A program made the position numbers and the translations under genes. The notes beneath the pieces were generated by a model. That model was not told the origin of the DNA. It saw only the letters and a program-made list of their open reading frames with translations, and did no database searches. A stretch of 64,000 nucleotides of DNA, taken from contig JAILRS010000030.1 of the NCBI GenBank assembly GCA_024698045.1, positions 1 to 64,000 of the forward strand, read 5' to 3'. Within the stretch, counting starts at the first letter, position 1. Every line of letters begins with the position of its first letter. The stretch comes from Selenomonadaceae bacterium (GTDB taxonomy: Bacteria; Bacillota; Negativicutes; Selenomonadales; Selenomonadaceae). Below, piece after piece: positions 34,960 through 44,483 of this stretch.

Positions 34960-35648
34960 TTGAATTTCACTTTGCGGGGTTGGGTACGCTGATTAATGTT
35001 GCGGCGATTATCTTAGGCGGATTGATTGGATTATTCGGCGGAAAATTGTTGACCGATAACATTCAGCGAACATTGCAAGAGGCTTGCGCCTTAGCGGTTA
35101 TCTTCCTCGGTGCAGACGGTGCTCTTAAAAATTTGAATGCAATGTTGTTGATTGCAAGTTTAATCGGCGGCGGATTAATAGGCGCGATTATTGACATCGA
35201 CGGCAAATTCGAGCGGCTGGGAATTTTTTTGCGGAAATGTTCGGGCAATGACGGTGACAGCAAATTTGTTGATGCCTTTGTCACCGCGTCGCTTACTGTT
35301 TGTGTCGGCGCAATGGCTGTTATCGGCGCGATTAACGACAGACTTTTAAACGATTCGACAATTTTAATCGCCAAAGCCGCGCTTGATTCGATTATAATTT
35401 TGGTAATGACCGCAAGTCTCGGCAAAGGCTGTATCTTTTCGGGCGTGAGCGTCGGAATATTTCAGGGCACGATTACTTTACTTGCCGGTAGTCTTGAGCC
35501 TTTTATGACCGAAATTGCTTTGGATAATCTTTCTTCTGTCGGCAATGTTCTAATCTTCGCCGTCGGCATCAATCTGCTTTTTCCCGATAAAAAAATCAGT
35601 GTTGCTAATTTACTTCCTGCGCTGATTATCGCTTGCATATGGAATTGA
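34956..35648 (+). CDS. DUF554 membrane protein
   Basis: 230 residues with about six hydrophobic segments. Glycine-rich first helix (GTLINVAAIILGGLIGLFGG) and the TVCVGAMAVIGAINDRL block are typical of DUF554 (YdfK-like). Possible transporter or channel; role unknown. Starts in ATGA overlap with the PLP enzyme, so same operon. Confidence 0.88.
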   Translation: MIEFHFAGLGTLINVAAIILGGLIGLFGGKLLTDNIQRTLQEACALAVIFLGADGALKNLNAMLLIASLIGGGLIGAIIDIDGKFERLGIFLRKCSGNDGDSKFVDAFVTASLTVCVGAMAVIGAINDRLLNDSTILIAKAALDSIIILVMTASLGKGCIFSGVSVGIFQGTITLLAGSLEPFMTEIALDNLSSVGNVLIFAVGINLLFPDKKISVANLLPALIIACIWN

Positions 35649-35663
35649 ACGGAGATGATAACT

Positions 35664-36110
35664 TTGACAAAAATAATTTTCGTTTGCTATGGCAATATCT
35701 GTCGTTCGCCGATGGCGGAATTTGTCATGAAATATCTTGTGGCTCAAACGGGCAGAGAAAAAGATTTTTTAATCGAATCGGCAGGATGTTATCCGTCGGT
35801 TGGTACACCTATGAGCAGCGGCACCGCGCACGAACTCAGAAAAAATAATATCCCGTTTAACATGCGCACATCCAAAGAATTATTTGCGGAAGACTATAAA
35901 AAGTTCGATTATCTGATTGGATTGGATTTTGAAAACGTCAGAGACATGAAAGAAATATGCGGCGGCGACCCCGAAGGAAAAATTTTCTTGATGATGGATT
36001 TCGTCGGGCAACATCGCGACGTTGCGGATCCTTGGTATACGAACGATTATGTGACTACTTACAAAGATATTTCCCTTGCCTGCAAAGCTCTGTTGAAAAA
36101 ATTATCTTGA
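35664..36110 (+). CDS. Low-molecular-weight protein-tyrosine phosphatase
   Basis: 148 residues from TTG 35664 with GGAG 8 bases upstream; ATG 35655 is too close to that site. Active-site P-loop CYGNICRS (Cys8-x5-Arg14-Ser) at the N-terminus and the general-acid loop DPWYTND near the C-terminus, the LMW-PTP signature. Dephosphorylates phosphotyrosine (or phosphoarginine) proteins. Last gene of the three-gene unit; terminator follows. Confidence 0.92.
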   Translation: MTKIIFVCYGNICRSPMAEFVMKYLVAQTGREKDFLIESAGCYPSVGTPMSSGTAHELRKNNIPFNMRTSKELFAEDYKKFDYLIGLDFENVRDMKEICGGDPEGKIFLMMDFVGQHRDVADPWYTNDYVTTYKDISLACKALLKKLS

Positions 36111-36123
36111 GGCAAAAAAATTT

Positions 36124-36157
36124 CCCCGACGATTTTTGAAACCGTTGGGGATTTTTT
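36124..36157 (+). terminator. Terminator after the phosphatase gene
   Basis: CCCCGACG and CGTTGGGG (36124-36150) pair with one G-U, then ATTTTTTATTT. On the minus strand the G-U becomes a mismatch, so it suits the plus strand. Confidence 0.8.
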
Positions 36158-36172
36158 ATTTGCGATACTGAT

Positions 36173-37213
36173 TTACTTCATGAAGACACGAACCAAATCA
36201 TTTTTGGTAGCGAACAACATCAGCATGAGCAGCAGAGCAAGCCCGACGCGTTGAGTGTAGATAATTGCCTTTGCGCTCAAGGGTTTACCGCGTACCGCCT
36301 CAATGCAGAGATTTACGAAGTGACCGCCGTCAAGTACCGGCACGGGCAATAAATTCACGATACCCAAATTGATACTCAACAGTGCCGCGAAACTCAGTAG
36401 CGGAACAAATCCGCGTTCGGCAACTTGTCCCGACATCTGAATTATTCCGATAGGTCCCGCCAAATTATCGGTTTGTTCGGGTTCCCTGAACAAGTTGGCT
36501 ATTGCCTCAATCATCATCACGGTTATATTCTTCGTATTGGTGATTGCCAGCGTAAAGGATTCCGGCACAGATTTTTCTTCGTAGACGATAGAATTTTGTA
36601 CGCCGACTAAATTACGCTTTTCCCTCTCGTTGTATTGCGGCGAAAGAGTAACCGTATTGATTTGATCTCCGCGCTGATATTCAAGCAAAACACTTTGTTC
36701 GGGCTCAAGTACTCCGACCTTTTCGGTAAATTCTTTCCACGTGGAAATTTTTTGACCGTCAATGCTGAGGATTTTATCGTTGACTTGCAAGCCGACTTTT
36801 TCCGCAGGCATATCCTGAATCAAGCCGCCTATAATCGGTTCGGTTGACGGAACTCCCACACCGACTGTCGCGTAAATCAGGAAGAACAAAATAATCGGTA
36901 GAATAAAATTCATGGTTGCGCCGGCTAAAATTACAATCATTCGCGCGAAAACATGTTTTTCGCAAAAGCCGCGTTCACCTGCGTTGTTATTATCGGGATC
37001 CATTCCTGCGATGTCATTGAAACCGCCCAAGGGAATTGCACGCAGAGAGTAAAGGGTTTCGCCGTATTTTTTGCCGATGATTTTGGGACCGAAACCGATT
37101 GCAAATTCATCGACGCGCATACCCGTTAACTTAGCTGTGATAAAGTGTCCGAATTCGTGAACGAGAACCAGCAGACCGAATACGAAAACCGCCGCCGCTA
37201 TCGTTAATATCAA
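36173..37213 (-). CDS. rseP: Site-2 intramembrane metalloprotease RseP
   Basis: 346 residues. Membrane zinc protease of regulated intramembrane proteolysis and signal-peptide remnant clearance. HEFGH at 19-23 binds zinc with the Asp of VLDGGHFVNL near the C-terminus. One PDZ domain lies about 120-200 (GLQVNDKILSIDGQKI), and four membrane segments are visible. Starts at TTG 37213 with GGAGG 7 bases upstream. Last gene of the pyrH-frr-uppS-cdsA-dxr-rseP run. Confidence 0.93.
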   Translation of the reverse strand: MILTIAAAVFVFGLLVLVHEFGHFITAKLTGMRVDEFAIGFGPKIIGKKYGETLYSLRAIPLGGFNDIAGMDPDNNNAGERGFCEKHVFARMIVILAGATMNFILPIILFFLIYATVGVGVPSTEPIIGGLIQDMPAEKVGLQVNDKILSIDGQKISTWKEFTEKVGVLEPEQSVLLEYQRGDQINTVTLSPQYNEREKRNLVGVQNSIVYEEKSVPESFTLAITNTKNITVMMIEAIANLFREPEQTDNLAGPIGIIQMSGQVAERGFVPLLSFAALLSINLGIVNLLPVPVLDGGHFVNLCIEAVRGKPLSAKAIIYTQRVGLALLLMLMLFATKNDLVRVFMK

Positions 37214-37244
37214 GTTATATCCTCCGTTCAGATTAACATTTTAT

Positions 37245-38399
37245 TCAAGTTATATTCTCAATAAATTTTTCGGCAAAAAGTCGCGTCGCTCTATCCTCCG
37301 CCAATAAATCTTCGAGAGTCGGATTTTGTTTTACCGCTCGGCTCGTCATTGCCTCTTCTATCACGTCGTAGATATCCAAAAATTTTATCCGCCTGCGCAG
37401 AAATGCATTAACAGCAATTTCATTGGCAGCATTGAAAATACACGGAAGAGTTCCGCCGGTTTTTCCTGCCTCGTATGCAAATTTCAAACCGCGAAAAGTT
37501 TCGGTATCGGGCTCCTCGAAAGTCAAAGCCTTCATTTTCCAAAAGTCAAGTTTATTGACGGGCGCAGGCAATCGACGCGGATAAGTCAACGCGTATTGAA
37601 TAGGCAGTCGCATATCTGTCGAGGCAAGTTGTGCGATAACAGATCCGTCGCGAAATTCTACCATCGAATGAACAATACTTTGCGGATGTACCACGACTTG
37701 AATTTGATTGTAATCCACGCCGTAGAGAAATTTGGCCTCGATAACTTCAAGCCCCTTGTTGACGAGCGAAGCGGAGTCCACGGTAATTTTTTTGCCCATA
37801 TTCCAAGTGGGATGCGCCAAAACTTCGTTGACGGTAACATCAATCAAATCGGCGCGTTTCTTACCCCTGAAAGGTCCACCCGACGCGGTAAGTAAAAGTT
37901 TTTCAATCGTACGCGAATCTTCGCCCTGCAGACATTGGAAGAAAGCACCGTGTTCGCTGTCGACGGGCAAAATTTTAACGCCGTAATCCTGCGCAGATTT
38001 TATGACCAATTCGCCGGCGACAACTAAAGTTTCTTTATTGGCAAGCGCAATATCTTTGCCGCAAGCAATCGCCTTCAAAGTCGGCTCAAGACCTGCGAAA
38101 CCGCTCATAGACGTCAAGACAATATCAACACCGTCAACCGCCGCCGCATCAATGAAAGCTTGACGACCGCCCGCAATTTCGACGCCCTCGAATTTTTTTT
38201 CGGATAATTTTTTGTAAGCGGATTCGTCAGCCAAAACAGCAAGTCGCGGACGAAATTCCTCAACTTGCGCGGCGAACAAATCAACATTGGAATTAGCCGC
38301 CAAAACCTCTACGGAAAATTCTTCGGGCAAATTGCGCACGACATCCAAAGCTTGAGTGCCGATTGAGCCGGTAGAACCTAATATTGCGATTCGTTTCAT
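37245..38399 (-). CDS. dxr: 1-deoxy-D-xylulose 5-phosphate reductoisomerase
   Basis: 384 residues from ATG 38399 (GGAG 8 bases upstream); the frame extends upstream into the cdsA end but without a site. NADPH-dependent second step of the MEP isoprenoid pathway. ILGSTGSIGTQALDVV binds NADPH; LANKETLVVAG and PVDSEHGAFFQCL (metal-binding Asp/Glu) and the flexible-loop region HPTWNMGKKITVDSASLVNK are intact. Neighbouring uppS uses the pathway's products. Confidence 0.96.
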   Translation of the reverse strand: MKRIAILGSTGSIGTQALDVVRNLPEEFSVEVLAANSNVDLFAAQVEEFRPRLAVLADESAYKKLSEKKFEGVEIAGGRQAFIDAAAVDGVDIVLTSMSGFAGLEPTLKAIACGKDIALANKETLVVAGELVIKSAQDYGVKILPVDSEHGAFFQCLQGEDSRTIEKLLLTASGGPFRGKKRADLIDVTVNEVLAHPTWNMGKKITVDSASLVNKGLEVIEAKFLYGVDYNQIQVVVHPQSIVHSMVEFRDGSVIAQLASTDMRLPIQYALTYPRRLPAPVNKLDFWKMKALTFEEPDTETFRGLKFAYEAGKTGGTLPCIFNAANEIAVNAFLRRRIKFLDIYDVIEEAMTSRAVKQNPTLEDLLAEDRATRLFAEKFIENIT

Positions 38400-38448
38400 T
38401 TGATTGACTCCTATTAACATTTTCGGTAACGATTGAAAGCAACACGTT

Positions 38449-39378
38449 TCACGCGATACCCATGAGCAAAATGTAGTAGTAGAAAATCGGCGCGGTAAAG
38501 AAAATACTGTCGAATCTATCCAATACACCGCCGTGCCCAGGCAAGAAAATTCCCGAATCCTTAATGCCCGTGAAACGTTTCAACACGGATTCGGTCAAAT
38601 CGCCGAGAGTTGCGGCAATCGCGATAATAAATCCTGCCGTAGCCATCTTAATAAACGGCAAGCCGAAAATAATCGTGCCTACAACAATCGCAGTGAAAAT
38701 CGTGCCGATAATCGAGCCCAAAAATCCCTCAATGGTTTTGCCCGGGCTGATTGCAGAGGCAAGTTTATGGGAGCCGAAGAAGGATCCGACAAAGTAAGCG
38801 AAAATATCACTCGCCCAAGTACAAGCAAACAAAATCCAAATCAACGCAGAGCCCGCATCAATATTGGCAGTCAATCCGAAATCAAAACTCGGCAGGAGAT
38901 TGGTTACTTCGCCCAAATTAAATTCGTTGACAAGCGTACTGCCGTTTGCGGCAATATCTTTGATTGTGGTTACCTGTTCGCCCGGCAAAGGTTCATCAGC
39001 CAAAAAGCGCAGGAAAATCAGATGCGCAAAGGGTAGCCCTATATAAAGAGTACCGGCAATGGAAACGGCGGCATCAGTCGGGCGTGTCGTGCCGCGCAAT
39101 ATTACGGTTATCAAAAGTATTGCTATCATGCTCAACGTCATGACCGCAAATATTTCTTCGATATTGCCCAGCCACGCGCAACAAAGCAGAATAATCAAAG
39201 TCAACGCGCCGAAAATGTAGGTGGTAACGATACCCACACGCCTAAACGCGTCCGAATATTCATGCCAAGCAATCAGCGACAAAAGTATCGCGAAAATCGC
39301 AAAGGGTGCGCCGCCGTACTGAATGACAAACGCCGCAATCGCAATTCCGATAATGCCGGAAATAATTCTTAAAGCCAA
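38449..39378 (-). CDS. cdsA: Phosphatidate cytidylyltransferase
   Basis: 309 residues, about eight membrane helices. Makes CDP-diacylglycerol from phosphatidate and CTP. The CdsA signature near the C-terminus reads SVLKRFTGIKDSGIFLPGHG followed by GVLDRFDS, with the catalytic Asp residues. TTG start at 39378 with AGGAAGTG upstream. A hydrophilic insert near 130-165 between helices is longer than usual. Normally next to uppS; here an interrupted glycosyltransferase lies between. Confidence 0.93.
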   Translation of the reverse strand: MALRIISGIIGIAIAAFVIQYGGAPFAIFAILLSLIAWHEYSDAFRRVGIVTTYIFGALTLIILLCCAWLGNIEEIFAVMTLSMIAILLITVILRGTTRPTDAAVSIAGTLYIGLPFAHLIFLRFLADEPLPGEQVTTIKDIAANGSTLVNEFNLGEVTNLLPSFDFGLTANIDAGSALIWILFACTWASDIFAYFVGSFFGSHKLASAISPGKTIEGFLGSIIGTIFTAIVVGTIIFGLPFIKMATAGFIIAIAATLGDLTESVLKRFTGIKDSGIFLPGHGGVLDRFDSIFFTAPIFYYYILLMGIA

Positions 39379-39425
39379 AGCGTCACTTCCTAACTAAGTA
39401 ATGTAACCTATAAGTCAAAATTTTT

Positions 39426-40550
39426 TTATGATTTATCTTTTAACTGCGCTTCCAATTCGGCAATACGTTTTTGTGCCTGCGCAGCAAACTGATTAAATTT
39501 CTGTTGATTAACTGCCGCAATTTTTTGTTGAGTATTTATCATGGTGCACAATGCCGAAACCAAAACATCATAATCGCCGAGTGAATCGCCATATTTTTGT
39601 TTGATTGCATTATACACGTCATGCGGCTCGAGCTTAAAACTTTTTTGCAGCAATAATGAGAAATGTCCACCTATAATCAGATTAATTATGGCATGGCGCG
39701 GTTTGGGATTCTGCCGAAAAAATGCAAACTTATCAAGAATGTTATCCAATGTTTTAAGACCCAAAATGATTGCGTTAAGCCAAAACTGTATATCTTTTTC
39801 GGGTGTCCTCTCGGCTCTGGTTATTGATGTGTCAACGTTCCGTCATACATATACTGCATTTGGCACACGTAAAAATCTTTTGGCACTGAGCAATAAATCC
39901 CAAGTCCAAAGAGTATCGTCGGCAATTATATTCGGCAAAGTAATTTCGTTTTCAACCAGTAAATCACGCCTAATCAACTTGCTCCACGGCGGTGTCCAAT
40001 AAAATTGCTTTAAAATCTTTTCTGTACGTTCTGCCAATGAATCCGGTTCCAATGTTGGTTTATCCACAAAAGTTTTATTAGGTTGGCGACTGGTTAGATA
40101 TAAGTTTTTAAGTTGGCTGTCGGCACCGTAAAATTTTTCACAGTAAACAACATCGGCATCATATTCTTTGGCGAGATTGTACATTGTTTCGAGTGCAGTC
40201 GGAATAATTGCATCATCGTTATCCATGTTGTAGATATATTCACCGCGTGAAATAATCAAACCTTTATTGCGCGGCAGTGAGCCGCTTCCGCAATTTTTGT
40301 TCATGCTTGACAGTTTCAAACGTCCGCCGAATTTTTCACCGTAGCTTTTGACGATATCGTGACTTGAATCGGTAGAACAATCATCAACAACTATAACTTC
40401 AAAATCTTGAAACGTCTGCCGTAAAATACTGTCCAAGCAATCCGCGATATATTTCTCGGCATTGTACATAGGAATGATTACCGAAACCGCCGGCGAAGTG
40501 TTTTTCACGACGACAGATTTTTTTTCCGGATTCGGTTTACGTTTAGACAT
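39426..40550 (-). pseudogene. GT2 glycosyltransferase interrupted by one in-frame UGA
   Basis: Family 2 glycosyltransferase from ATG 40550 (GGAG 7 bases upstream). N-terminal GT-A domain has SVIIPMYNAEKYIADCLDS, VVDDCSTD, PRNKGLIISRGEYIYNMDND (a DxD-like DND) and IADDTLW. The frame meets TGA (39843-39845) after NAVYV and continues without shift as RNVDTSITRAERTPEKDIQF to 39426, where a C-terminal helical tail ends in coiled coil. Total 374 residues with the stop counted as one residue. A TGG-to-TGA or CGA-to-TGA change would explain it. Either a recent pseudogene, a truncated active enzyme of 235 residues, or read-through. Sugar substrate unknown. Confidence 0.7.
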
Positions 40551-40561
40551 CAAATAGCTCC

Positions 40562-41308
40562 TTACTTGTTGAGTGCACCAAATCGGCGATCCCTTTTTCC
40601 GAAATCGACAAGGGCGTCTATAAATTCTTTCGGCGTAAATTCAGGCCAAGGCGTATCGGTAAACCAAAATTCAGCGTAAGCCGTTTGCCACAACAAAAAG
40701 TTACTGACACGCAAATCGCCGCCCGTACGAATCATCAAATCTACAGGCGGTTGCCCACACGTATCAAGTTCGGCGTCAAACATCTCCGCGGTAATATCTT
40801 CGGGAGCAATTTCGCCCGCTTTCACGAGCCGCGCCAAATTTTGTGTCGCGCGAATAATTTCATCTTGTCCGCCGTAATCCGCCGCCACATTGAATTTTAC
40901 GCCCGTATTATTCTTCATCAATTGCATGGAATCGGTCATCAATTTTTGTAACGCCGGGGCAAAATCTTCGGTGCGCCCGAGAAAATTTATCCGAACGTTA
41001 TTGGCATGCATATCTGTTTTTTCACGCTCGAGATATTCCGAAAACAAATGCATTAAAAAGTCGACCTCGGTATGAGGTCGCTTCCAATTTTCCGTTGAGA
41101 ATGCGTAAACCGTCAAAGCTTCGAGCCCAAGATTAACCGCCGTCTTGAGAATATTTTTGAGCGTCTTAACACCGGCGGTGTGACCTACACTGCGCAAAAA
41201 ACCATGACTGTTCGCCCATCGCCCGTTACCGTCCATTATGATAGCCACATGCCGCGGCATTCTGTTCCTGTCGACTCGTCCAAGCAAGTCATTGTCGCTT
41301 TCCCACAT
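40562..41308 (-). CDS. uppS: Isoprenyl transferase (undecaprenyl diphosphate synthase)
   Basis: 248 residues. Condenses isopentenyl diphosphate onto farnesyl diphosphate to give the C55 lipid carrier for cell wall synthesis. VAIIMDGNGRWA (catalytic Asp), GHTAG, YAFSTENWKRP, and DLMIRTGGDLRVSNFLLWQ with the C-terminal Glu in the FTDTPWPEF region are all present. ATG 41308 has GAGG upstream. Confidence 0.96.
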   Translation of the reverse strand: MWESDNDLLGRVDRNRMPRHVAIIMDGNGRWANSHGFLRSVGHTAGVKTLKNILKTAVNLGLEALTVYAFSTENWKRPHTEVDFLMHLFSEYLEREKTDMHANNVRINFLGRTEDFAPALQKLMTDSMQLMKNNTGVKFNVAADYGGQDEIIRATQNLARLVKAGEIAPEDITAEMFDAELDTCGQPPVDLMIRTGGDLRVSNFLLWQTAYAEFWFTDTPWPEFTPKEFIDALVDFGKRDRRFGALNK

Positions 41309-41401
41309 AATATAACCTCAAACGGAATAAAATTAATTCAATCGGCGTGACGAAGAGTCAAACTCTGTCGCCGCGCCGAAAACTCAAATATTTTTTCGCA
41401 A

Positions 41402-41959
41402 TCAAACTTCCATGACTTCTTTTTCTTTGGTAGTCTTTGTGTCGTCGACAAGCTTAATGTTTTTGTCGAGCAATTTTTGGATTTTATCCTGCGCCTCTTT
41501 ACGTTCGTCTTCGGTTATTTCCTTAGACTTCTCGAGTTTCTTTATTGCCTCGTTTGCATCGCGGCGGATATTGCGCATTGCTACTTTAGCATCTTCCGCC
41601 TTCTTCGCGACAACTTTTGCCAACTCTTTGCGACGTTCCTGCGTAGGTTGGGGAATAGCCAAACGAATGGTAGTGCCGTCGTTATTGGGCGTCAATCCCA
41701 AATCCGATTTCTGAATAGCGCGCTCGACGTCTTTGAGTGAGCCTCTGTCATAAGGTTTGATGACAATCATACGCGGTTCGGGCACGGTGACATTAGCAAT
41801 TTGATTGACGGGCGTGGGCGTGCCGTAATAGTCGACGGTAACTTTATCCAAAAGACTGGGCGTGGCGCGTCCCGCTCTTAGTGTCCCGTAATCCTTTTTG
41901 AGAGATTCCAAAGTCTTACCGAGTTTTTCTTCCGCCGATTTGATAATTTCCTTAGTCAT
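41402..41959 (-). CDS. frr: Ribosome recycling factor
   Basis: 185 residues from ATG 41959, the exact family length. Splits the post-termination ribosome together with EF-G. Typical N-terminus with YGTLRAGRATPSLLDKV, VPEPRMIVIKPYDRG and a C-terminal helix. A GTG at 41989 has a GGAAG site 7 bases upstream and would add ten residues, so the start is not settled. Between pyrH and uppS, the normal order. Confidence 0.95.
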   Translation of the reverse strand: MTKEIIKSAEEKLGKTLESLKKDYGTLRAGRATPSLLDKVTVDYYGTPTPVNQIANVTVPEPRMIVIKPYDRGSLKDVERAIQKSDLGLTPNNDGTTIRLAIPQPTQERRKELAKVVAKKAEDAKVAMRNIRRDANEAIKKLEKSKEITEDERKEAQDKIQKLLDKNIKLVDDTKTTKEKEVMEV

Positions 41960-42064
41960 CCGAAATGGCGCGAGGCTGTTAACTTTCACGGGAAAACTTC
42001 CGCAAAAATCAACGTCAACCGAGTCGCGCCGGTCACCACCTTTCCGATAATTTTCTGTTGGGAT

Positions 42065-42772
42065 TTAGCTTACTGTCGTGCCGATTATTTCACCCAATGC
42101 GGCACGGTAAATATTTTCGTAATCGTCCATATTGAAAACAACAAGGGGAATATGATTATCCATGCAAAGACTGGTAGCGGTGGAATCCATGACATGCAGA
42201 CCGCGATTTAAAATATCGATGTAAGATATCGTATCGAATTTTTTTGCGTCGGGACATTGATTGGGATCGCAATCATAAATACCATCTGCGCCGCGTTTCG
42301 CCATCAAAATAACATCTGCCTCGACTTCCGCCGCGCGTAATGCCGCAGTCGTGTCCGTTGAAAAATACGGATTGCCCGTGCCGCCGCCGAAAATAACTAC
42401 GCGACCTTTTTCCAAGTGACGAACCGCACGACGACGAATGTAAGGCTCTGCCACCTCACGCATCTCTATTGCCGTTTGCACACGCGTAAATACATTCAAC
42501 TGTTCAAGCGCGTCTTGCAGTGCCAATGCATTCATGATTGTGGCAAGCATTCCCATATAATCCGCCGAAGCTCTGTCCATACCCTTTGCGGCTCCGCTCA
42601 GTCCGCGCCAAATATTTCCGCCGCCGACTACGATTGCAACTTCAAGCCCTTCCTCGTGAATCCTTTTGATTTGTCGAGCGATACTTTCCACAACGGGCGG
42701 ATGTATACCGAAACTTGTTTCTCCGGCAAGAGCCTCACCGCTCAACTTTAACACTACACGTTTATATTTCAT
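42065..42772 (-). CDS. pyrH: UMP kinase
   Basis: 235 residues. Phosphorylates UMP to UDP; hexameric amino-acid-kinase fold. [39 protein letters not shown] (partly cited), [18 protein letters not shown] and [12 protein letters not shown] are the family blocks. GGAGG lies 11 bases before ATG 42772. rpsB and tsf, which usually precede pyrH, are absent here; pyrH has its own promoter. Confidence 0.96.
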   Translation of the reverse strand: MKYKRVVLKLSGEALAGETSFGIHPPVVESIARQIKRIHEEGLEVAIVVGGGNIWRGLSGAAKGMDRASADYMGMLATIMNALALQDALEQLNVFTRVQTAIEMREVAEPYIRRRAVRHLEKGRVVIFGGGTGNPYFSTDTTAALRAAEVEADVILMAKRGADGIYDCDPNQCPDAKKFDTISYIDILNRGLHVMDSTATSLCMDNHIPLVVFNMDDYENIYRAALGEIIGTTVS

Positions 42773-42799
42773 TTAGCTTGATGCCTCCGTTCGCCGCCA

Positions 42800-42849
42800 A
42801 TTTTACAAGTTGAATCAAATCCTGTCAACAATATACACTTAACGTTAAG
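42800..42849 (-). promoter_or_regulatory. Promoter of pyrH with upstream palindrome
   Basis: TTGACA (42823-42828), 17-nt spacer, TAAAAT (42800-42805) on the minus strand. Just upstream of the -35 lies the perfect palindrome CTTAACGTTAAG (42838-42849), which could be a regulator site for either pyrH or the divergent kinase gene. Confidence 0.65.
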
Positions 42850-43020
42850 CAGGGGTATCAATTCAAAATTTTTTCGGTGCGCATGACATAATCGGATTAA
42901 TGGACGCGACGAAGATTTTGTGTTAATATAAGCGCGTTTATTTTGCTTGAAGTGTCCCGATAACGGTAATGATTGTCTGTAAGAGTTTCACGGTTTTACA
43001 TTTGCGGGAGAAAATTTTAC

Positions 43021-44448
43021 ATGAGTTTTATGCAAAAAATCAAAGACCTTACAAACGGCTTTGGAATTTCCACAAAAATAACTTTGGGCTACTCGGCGTT
43101 TTTCATACTGTTGCTGTTCGTGATTAACGCGGCAATGTGGGTGGGCGGTATGCATGCGCTTTACACTCCTGCCGAAAAAACAATTTTCTACAGCATGGAA
43201 CAGATACAAAAAGTTTTGACCGAGCTTGAAGAAAACTACAGCGAATTTAATCCGAATGCCTTTCGCGGCGCGTTGATTGCCGGTGTGGTGTTGCGCGTCG
43301 TCGACGAGAACGGCGAAGTTTTCATCGATACGGATCCCAATTATCCCTCGATTGAAATGTTTAACGCCGGGCTCATGTTGGATCCGCCGATTTTCGCGAA
43401 AAGTAATTTGGAAATTTCACAATTGGGTTCCGCGCTGATTTACCGCAGTAAAATGGAATACACTCACGAAGGCTCAACTGTCACGCTGTATTTCTTCAGG
43501 ACTATAACTTCGGAATTGAAATTGCTTGGAGCTCTGGAAACTTTTCTGCTGATACTGGACTTTATCGGAATTTTTTCCGCGATATTCGTCGGCTACTTTT
43601 TGAGCCGCAAAATATTAAAGCCGATAAAAACGATGAACGAATTGGCACGAGGAATAGCCTTCGACGAAATGAAGGGGCGAATACCTTTGGGCACGGCAGA
43701 CGACGAATTGAATCAGCTTGCCAAAACTTTAAATGAAATGTTGGACAGATTGCAGGGCGGCATAGACAAACAGAAAAAATTTGTTTCGGACGCGTCGCAC
43801 GAGTTGAGAAATCCGTTAACGGTAATCAAGGGTTATGTCGAATTGATTGAGCGATACGGAACGGGCGACCCCGCTTTTTTGACGGAAAATCTAAACACAA
43901 TCAGTTCCGAAGCCCAGAATATGCAAAACCTGCTGCAAAATTTACTGTTCCTATCACGTACGGATCAGAACACGCAGAAGATTAACAAAAAGATTTTGGA
44001 TTTAGACGATATAGTCGGCGACGTAATGAACAAATTAAAAACCGTTACGAAAACTCACACCGTTGAGTTAACGGCAAACACTCCGGCGAAGATTTACGGC
44101 GACGGAACGATTATCCGCCAGATGATAAGAATTTTTTTGGATAACGCGTTGAAATACACACCCGAGGGCGGAAGTATTCGTGTCGCTTCGATTATCGAGG
44201 GCGAAAATATTTTGCTGAGCATTTCCGATTCGGGAATAGGAATCGCGCCCGAGAATCGCCAAAAAATTTTTGACAGATTTTTCCGTATCGACAGCGAAGA
44301 TTTAGTCAGCGAGGCGAACGGTAGCGGCTTGGGTTTATCAATCGCCAAATGGATTGCCGAACATCACGATATAACCATCGACGTAGACAGCGAACTCGGT
44401 AAGGGTACGACTTTCACGCTGAAAATTCCCGTAGTCAAATCAAAATAA
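43021..44448 (+). CDS. Sensor histidine kinase without adjacent response regulator
   Basis: 475 residues from ATG 43021 (GGGAG upstream). Two membrane helices (about 20-45 and 170-195) enclose an extracytoplasmic sensor of about 125 residues. HAMP domain (about 195-245), then H-box VSDASHELRNPLTVIKGY with His260, N-box DNALKYTPEGG, G1 DSGIGI, F-box FDRFFR and G2 GSGLGLSIAKW. All catalytic parts are intact (EnvZ/BaeS-like HPK1a type). Promoter not clear. Neighbours are pyrH (divergent) and a convergent PHP phosphatase, so the partner regulator is elsewhere. Confidence 0.93.
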   Translation: MSFMQKIKDLTNGFGISTKITLGYSAFFILLLFVINAAMWVGGMHALYTPAEKTIFYSMEQIQKVLTELEENYSEFNPNAFRGALIAGVVLRVVDENGEVFIDTDPNYPSIEMFNAGLMLDPPIFAKSNLEISQLGSALIYRSKMEYTHEGSTVTLYFFRTITSELKLLGALETFLLILDFIGIFSAIFVGYFLSRKILKPIKTMNELARGIAFDEMKGRIPLGTADDELNQLAKTLNEMLDRLQGGIDKQKKFVSDASHELRNPLTVIKGYVELIERYGTGDPAFLTENLNTISSEAQNMQNLLQNLLFLSRTDQNTQKINKKILDLDDIVGDVMNKLKTVTKTHTVELTANTPAKIYGDGTIIRQMIRIFLDNALKYTPEGGSIRVASIIEGENILLSISDSGIGIAPENRQKIFDRFFRIDSEDLVSEANGSGLGLSIAKWIAEHHDITIDVDSELGKGTTFTLKIPVVKSK

Positions 44449-44472
44449 AAGACCGCCCGAATTCGGACAGTC
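44440..44472 (-). terminator. Terminator of the PHP phosphatase gene
   Basis: GACTGTCCGAATTCGGGCGGTC (minus strand, 44451-44472; two G-U pairs in the stem), then TTTTATTTTG. The same stem has mismatches on the plus strand. Confidence 0.65.
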
Positions 44473-44483
44473 ACTAAAATTTT

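Noticed and set aside
39843..39845. UGA recoded as an amino acid genome-wide
   Set aside because: Many intact genes here (glyQS neighbours, nrf cluster, VgrG cluster) end in functional TGA stops.
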